DNA of 64,000 bases from Flavobacterium sp. UBA5153 (lineage in GTDB: Bacteria; Bacteroidota; Bacteroidia; Flavobacteriales; Flavobacteriaceae). Below the pieces are notes generated by a model that saw only the letters and a list, made by a program, of their open reading frames with translations, made no database searches and had not been told where the DNA came from. The position numbers were made by a program, and so were the translations under genes. The stretch covers positions 26,439-90,438 of the forward strand of contig DHXP01000057.1 of NCBI GenBank assembly GCA_002413745.1. Reading direction: 5' to 3'. Position 1 is the first letter of the stretch, and each line of letters opens with the position of its first letter. Positions 63,330 to 64,000 of this stretch are shown here, piece by piece.

Positions 63330-63899
63330 ATGACGGATAAACTAAAATTATACATGGTAATGCTGGGCTGCACGCCCGAAGGCAGGTTTACGGAACAACA
63401 CGATATTTTTTTTGGAATTGGCAATTCCCTGAAAGAATTAATTCCGAAAATGAAAGATTTTTGGCCAGAAGCCAAAGGAATTCATATTGATGCTTGGCGC
63501 GAAGTGACTATGGTTGACAACTTTTCGATAGAAATTGTTGCCAAAAAAGCTGCTGCAAATCCTGTTTCAGATAATTTGTTTTTCATCAATCTTGGAGGAT
63601 ACAAAGAAAATGAGTTTGAAGAATACCATTATAAAATGCTCACGATTGCCGAAAATATGGGACTTGCGTCCAAAAATGCCAAAGCAACCACTTTCTATAA
63701 ACATTGTGGTTTCAAAGGAGCCACTTCGCACATTGATGACAAATATGGAATCGATGTGGATGATATTTATAATGTCGCCGATATTTTATCCGAAAATTAT
63801 AAAGAAAAATATTCCCTGAAAATCACAAAAATAAAAACATTTTTCAGAGAAGATCCATTGCATATCGGGTATTTGAAGTTGGACAAAATAGACGTTTAA
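63330..63899 (+). CDS. DUF1543 domain protein
   Basis: 189-residue cytosolic protein. The start KLKLYMVMLGCTPEGRFTEQ followed by HDIFFGIG and KGIHIDAWREV is the DUF1543 signature. The second half contains a related but weaker copy (KHCGFKGATSHIDDKYGIDV), as usual for two-domain members. Function is unknown. The ATG at 63330 follows an AT-rich leader. The remaining 100 bases to the window end show no further gene start. Confidence 0.9.
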   Translation: MTDKLKLYMVMLGCTPEGRFTEQHDIFFGIGNSLKELIPKMKDFWPEAKGIHIDAWREVTMVDNFSIEIVAKKAAANPVSDNLFFINLGGYKENEFEEYHYKMLTIAENMGLASKNAKATTFYKHCGFKGATSHIDDKYGIDVDDIYNVADILSENYKEKYSLKITKIKTFFREDPLHIGYLKLDKIDV

Positions 63900-64000
63900 A
63901 AAAAGTAGAAATCAGGAAGGATTCCGTTTGAAAGCTGAGCAATTATTTACACACTTTTTAAGATAAAAAAAAAGGAATTCTCTAAGATCCCGCTAAAAAG

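Noticed and set aside
1-64000. tRNA, rRNA or known riboswitch
   Set aside because: No cloverleaf, rRNA segment or recognisable riboswitch core was found by eye on either strand.

Overview
The window looks like a chromosome segment from a Flavobacterium-type member of the Bacteroidota. It is AT-rich. Several promoters fit the Bacteroidota pattern TTTG, about 19 bases, TAnnTTTG. Family-typical genes include the gliding lipoprotein gldI, a glutamine synthetase III, a SecA of about 1113 residues, and DUF3810, DUF2795, DUF3820 and DUF4268 proteins. No rRNA, tRNA or CRISPR array was seen.

Layout. 1-15.6 kb is mostly core: the end of an ABC-F ATPase, an aldo/keto reductase between short inverted repeats, a lipoprotein FKBP isomerase, an unusual SDR-like protein, a methyltransferase, a LolD-like ATPase, an ATP-grasp protein, a PduO-type cobalamin adenosyltransferase, DUF2795, secA and an MFS transporter. 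15.7-21.7 kb is accessory: an EcoRI-type adenine methyltransferase followed by a DUF262-HNH nuclease, a higBA module, a cupin, a tiny basic protein, pepD and a MazF-like toxin with its antitoxin. 21.8-34.3 kb is housekeeping: DUF3810, a sigma factor with a membrane partner, an acyltransferase, a NUDIX hydrolase, OsmC, a LysM protein, guaA, two paralogous secreted proteins, RidA and a ClC channel. 34.4-38.4 kb is a tight cluster of nrnA, gldI and two cyclophilin-FKBP fusions.

39-45.2 kb holds two P-type ATPases of the Mg2+ type. The second (mgtA-like) overlaps a 43-residue membrane protein. It lies next to a decayed tyrosine recombinase, between two copies of the 3' end of the first ATPase gene, which looks like an insertion or duplication scar.

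46.2-52.3 kb is the most notable region. It is a very AT-rich, overlapping four-gene operon encoding a multi-domain DNA-binding protein (RNAP alpha-CTD-like, sigma region 4-like and winged-helix-like parts), a 60-residue protein, a DndD-like ABC/SMC ATPase and a DndE-HerA fusion ATPase. The sulfur-insertion genes (dndA, dndC) are absent. I read it as a candidate Dnd-related defence or DNA-processing system that does not make phosphorothioates itself.

52.6-64 kb returns to core genes: a saccharopine dehydrogenase-like protein, a membrane protein, DUF1508, purM, divergent glutamine synthetases III and II, a TerC protein, a lipoprotein and DUF1543. Intergenic spaces are rich in dispersed palindromes. 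Some have entered reading frames (purM, the methyltransferase, DUF3810) and one is a MITE-like element.
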